Shown here: one piece after another, positions 47,433 to 48,191 of the stretch
Layout: every line of letters begins with the position of its first letter
Numbering within the stretch: the first letter of the stretch is position 1
Assembly (NCBI GenBank): GCA_022800215.1
Contig: JAAWPV010000006.1
Location: forward strand, 1 to 48,191
Origin: Oscillospiraceae bacterium
Lineage (GTDB): Bacteria > Bacillota > Clostridia > Oscillospirales > Oscillospiraceae
DNA length: 48,191 nucleotides
Reading direction: 5' to 3'
Notes under the pieces: generated by a model
The model's database searches: none
Told to the model about the DNA's origin: nothing
Seen by the model: the letters and a program-made list of their open reading frames with translations, nothing else
Made by a program: the position numbers and the translations under genes

Positions 47433-48020
47433 TTACCACTCAACTATATTTAATGTGTTCCACTTTTTTAACCATTTATTGCACTTTTGTATGTATGTTT
47501 CTTTCGTTATCTGAGTTTTATTAGCTCTAATTATTTGTCCAAACATATCATTTAATCCATATGGCGCATATACAAGGAACTGATTATCTACAAGTTTTAC
47601 TCCGATAGAGGTAGCTGTAGTAGGCCATGTATTTATAGCTGCTTCAACAGATTTATAAGGCTGTAATTCATAACCATAATGATCCTTATACCACAAATGA
47701 ACTCTGGCTTGGTTTTTTACATCTATTTCTACTGGTAAATGAGCAAATTTGTGTTGTACCAACTGTATTATATTGTTTTCACTTTCGTATGAAGTATCGG
47801 CGTCAAAATAGACAAAGTCAACATCAGATATGCCATACATCAAGTCTAAATTGTTTTGATAATTCCAAACAGTTTGACAGATACAACCTGCACCAATGTA
47901 ATAGTTAGGTATTTCAAGTGTTTGCGCCTTTTGTATAATTTCAAATATAACTGCATTTTCTTTAATGATGCTGTACAATTTCTGTTTCTGAAATTCTAAG
48001 TCACTATTGTAACCTATCAT
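47433..48020 (-). CDS. nucleotidyltransferase-like protein (NTP_transf_6/DUF925)
   Basis: A 195-residue protein. NYYIGAGCICQTVWNYQNN, GISDVDFVYFDADTSYESEN (the D-x-D metal motif) and VEIDVKNQARVHLWYKDHYG match the small nucleotidyltransferase family called NTP_transf_6/DUF925, whose substrates are unknown. The rest (KSVEAAINTWPTTATSIGVKL) follows the same family. ATG 48020 has GGAGGGA five bases ahead; the longer frame upstream is unlikely. Its AT-rich, A-ending codons differ sharply from all other genes in the window, which suggests recent transfer. Confidence 0.85.
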   Translation of the reverse strand: MIGYNSDLEFQKQKLYSIIKENAVIFEIIQKAQTLEIPNYYIGAGCICQTVWNYQNNLDLMYGISDVDFVYFDADTSYESENNIIQLVQHKFAHLPVEIDVKNQARVHLWYKDHYGYELQPYKSVEAAINTWPTTATSIGVKLVDNQFLVYAPYGLNDMFGQIIRANKTQITKETYIQKCNKWLKKWNTLNIVEW

Positions 48021-48191
48021 TTGCTTCCCTCCCAAACTAATATAAAAATAACATCGTTGCTTTCTGACTTTTATCGTATCACATCTTGCTCCGCTTTTCC
48101 ACTTCGTTTTTTGAACCTCACAGTGGATAGTCATTTACGAAAATACAAAGAGGGTTTGGAAGAGCAAGCATAGGAAGAGGGTACCCTCTTC

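Noticed and set aside
47276-47524. An 82-codon forward frame with GGLVNDGEAVHFIVDKDG
   Set aside because: No ribosome site, it runs into the antisense of the nucleotidyltransferase gene, and the protein-like part coincides with an inverted repeat.

Overview
The window looks like the chromosome of an anaerobic, probably spore-forming Firmicute of the Oscillospiraceae type. The reasons are the high-GC, GCC/CTG-rich codon use, the bofA and pdaB sporulation genes, T-box and TPP riboswitches, a feoA-feoA-feoB operon, and several flavin-linked extracytoplasmic reductases. Genus is not decidable from this sequence. No rRNA, tRNA, CRISPR array or intact mobile element was seen.

Layout. 1-262 is an array of hairpins without a gene. 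269-1405 is a family of tiny XRE regulators and DUF6809-like small proteins, with an unusually neat divergent promoter. 1391-4415 holds miaB and a MATE transporter. 4650-10999 is a long forward run: dtd, a GNAT, an MBL-fold hydrolase, hemZ, a nucleoside kinase, mrp and a multi-GNAT fusion. 11132-14374 has a damaged XRE gene, ridA, an AEC transporter, an XRE/membrane-protein pair, and yaaL(DUF2508)-bofA. 14572-17176 is a flavin lipoprotein reductase followed by an ECF S-component. 17241-20341 is the iron(II) operon. 20510-24130 holds a lysine-type MurE, an aspartate/glutamate racemase and a D-aspartate-ligase-like ATP-grasp enzyme. 24428-28746 is recJ-relA. Then follow ybaK, an M42 peptidase, two CNNM/CorC-like proteins, T-box-controlled glyS, a DEAD-box helicase, a TPP-riboswitch thiT-HAD operon, a Tat flavin reductase with divergent LysR, pdaB, a third flavin reductase, galE, and an AT-rich right end with a nucleotidyltransferase.

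The main candidate system is 20510-24130. Its three enzymes would add L-Lys to the peptidoglycan stem, make D-Asp, and attach D-Asp to the Lys side chain, giving an Enterococcus faecium-like Lys-D-Asp wall in a lineage usually expected to use meso-diaminopimelate. A second theme is flavin-based extracellular respiration: three reductases with different active sites, one with a full fumarate-reductase-type catalytic set.

Regulation is readable at many places: about twenty promoters with 16-18 bp spacers, paired operators in the XRE loci, a repeated GAGTTAG-N6-CTAACTC element in the feo operon, a TPP riboswitch, and a T-box leader. A dispersed palindromic repeat of about 110 bp occurs at five loci, always at gene ends or in leaders. 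It appears to have supplied the last codons of the MATE gene and to have entered the glyS leader. All protein-family calls come from reading the translations and from memory of the families; no search was run.
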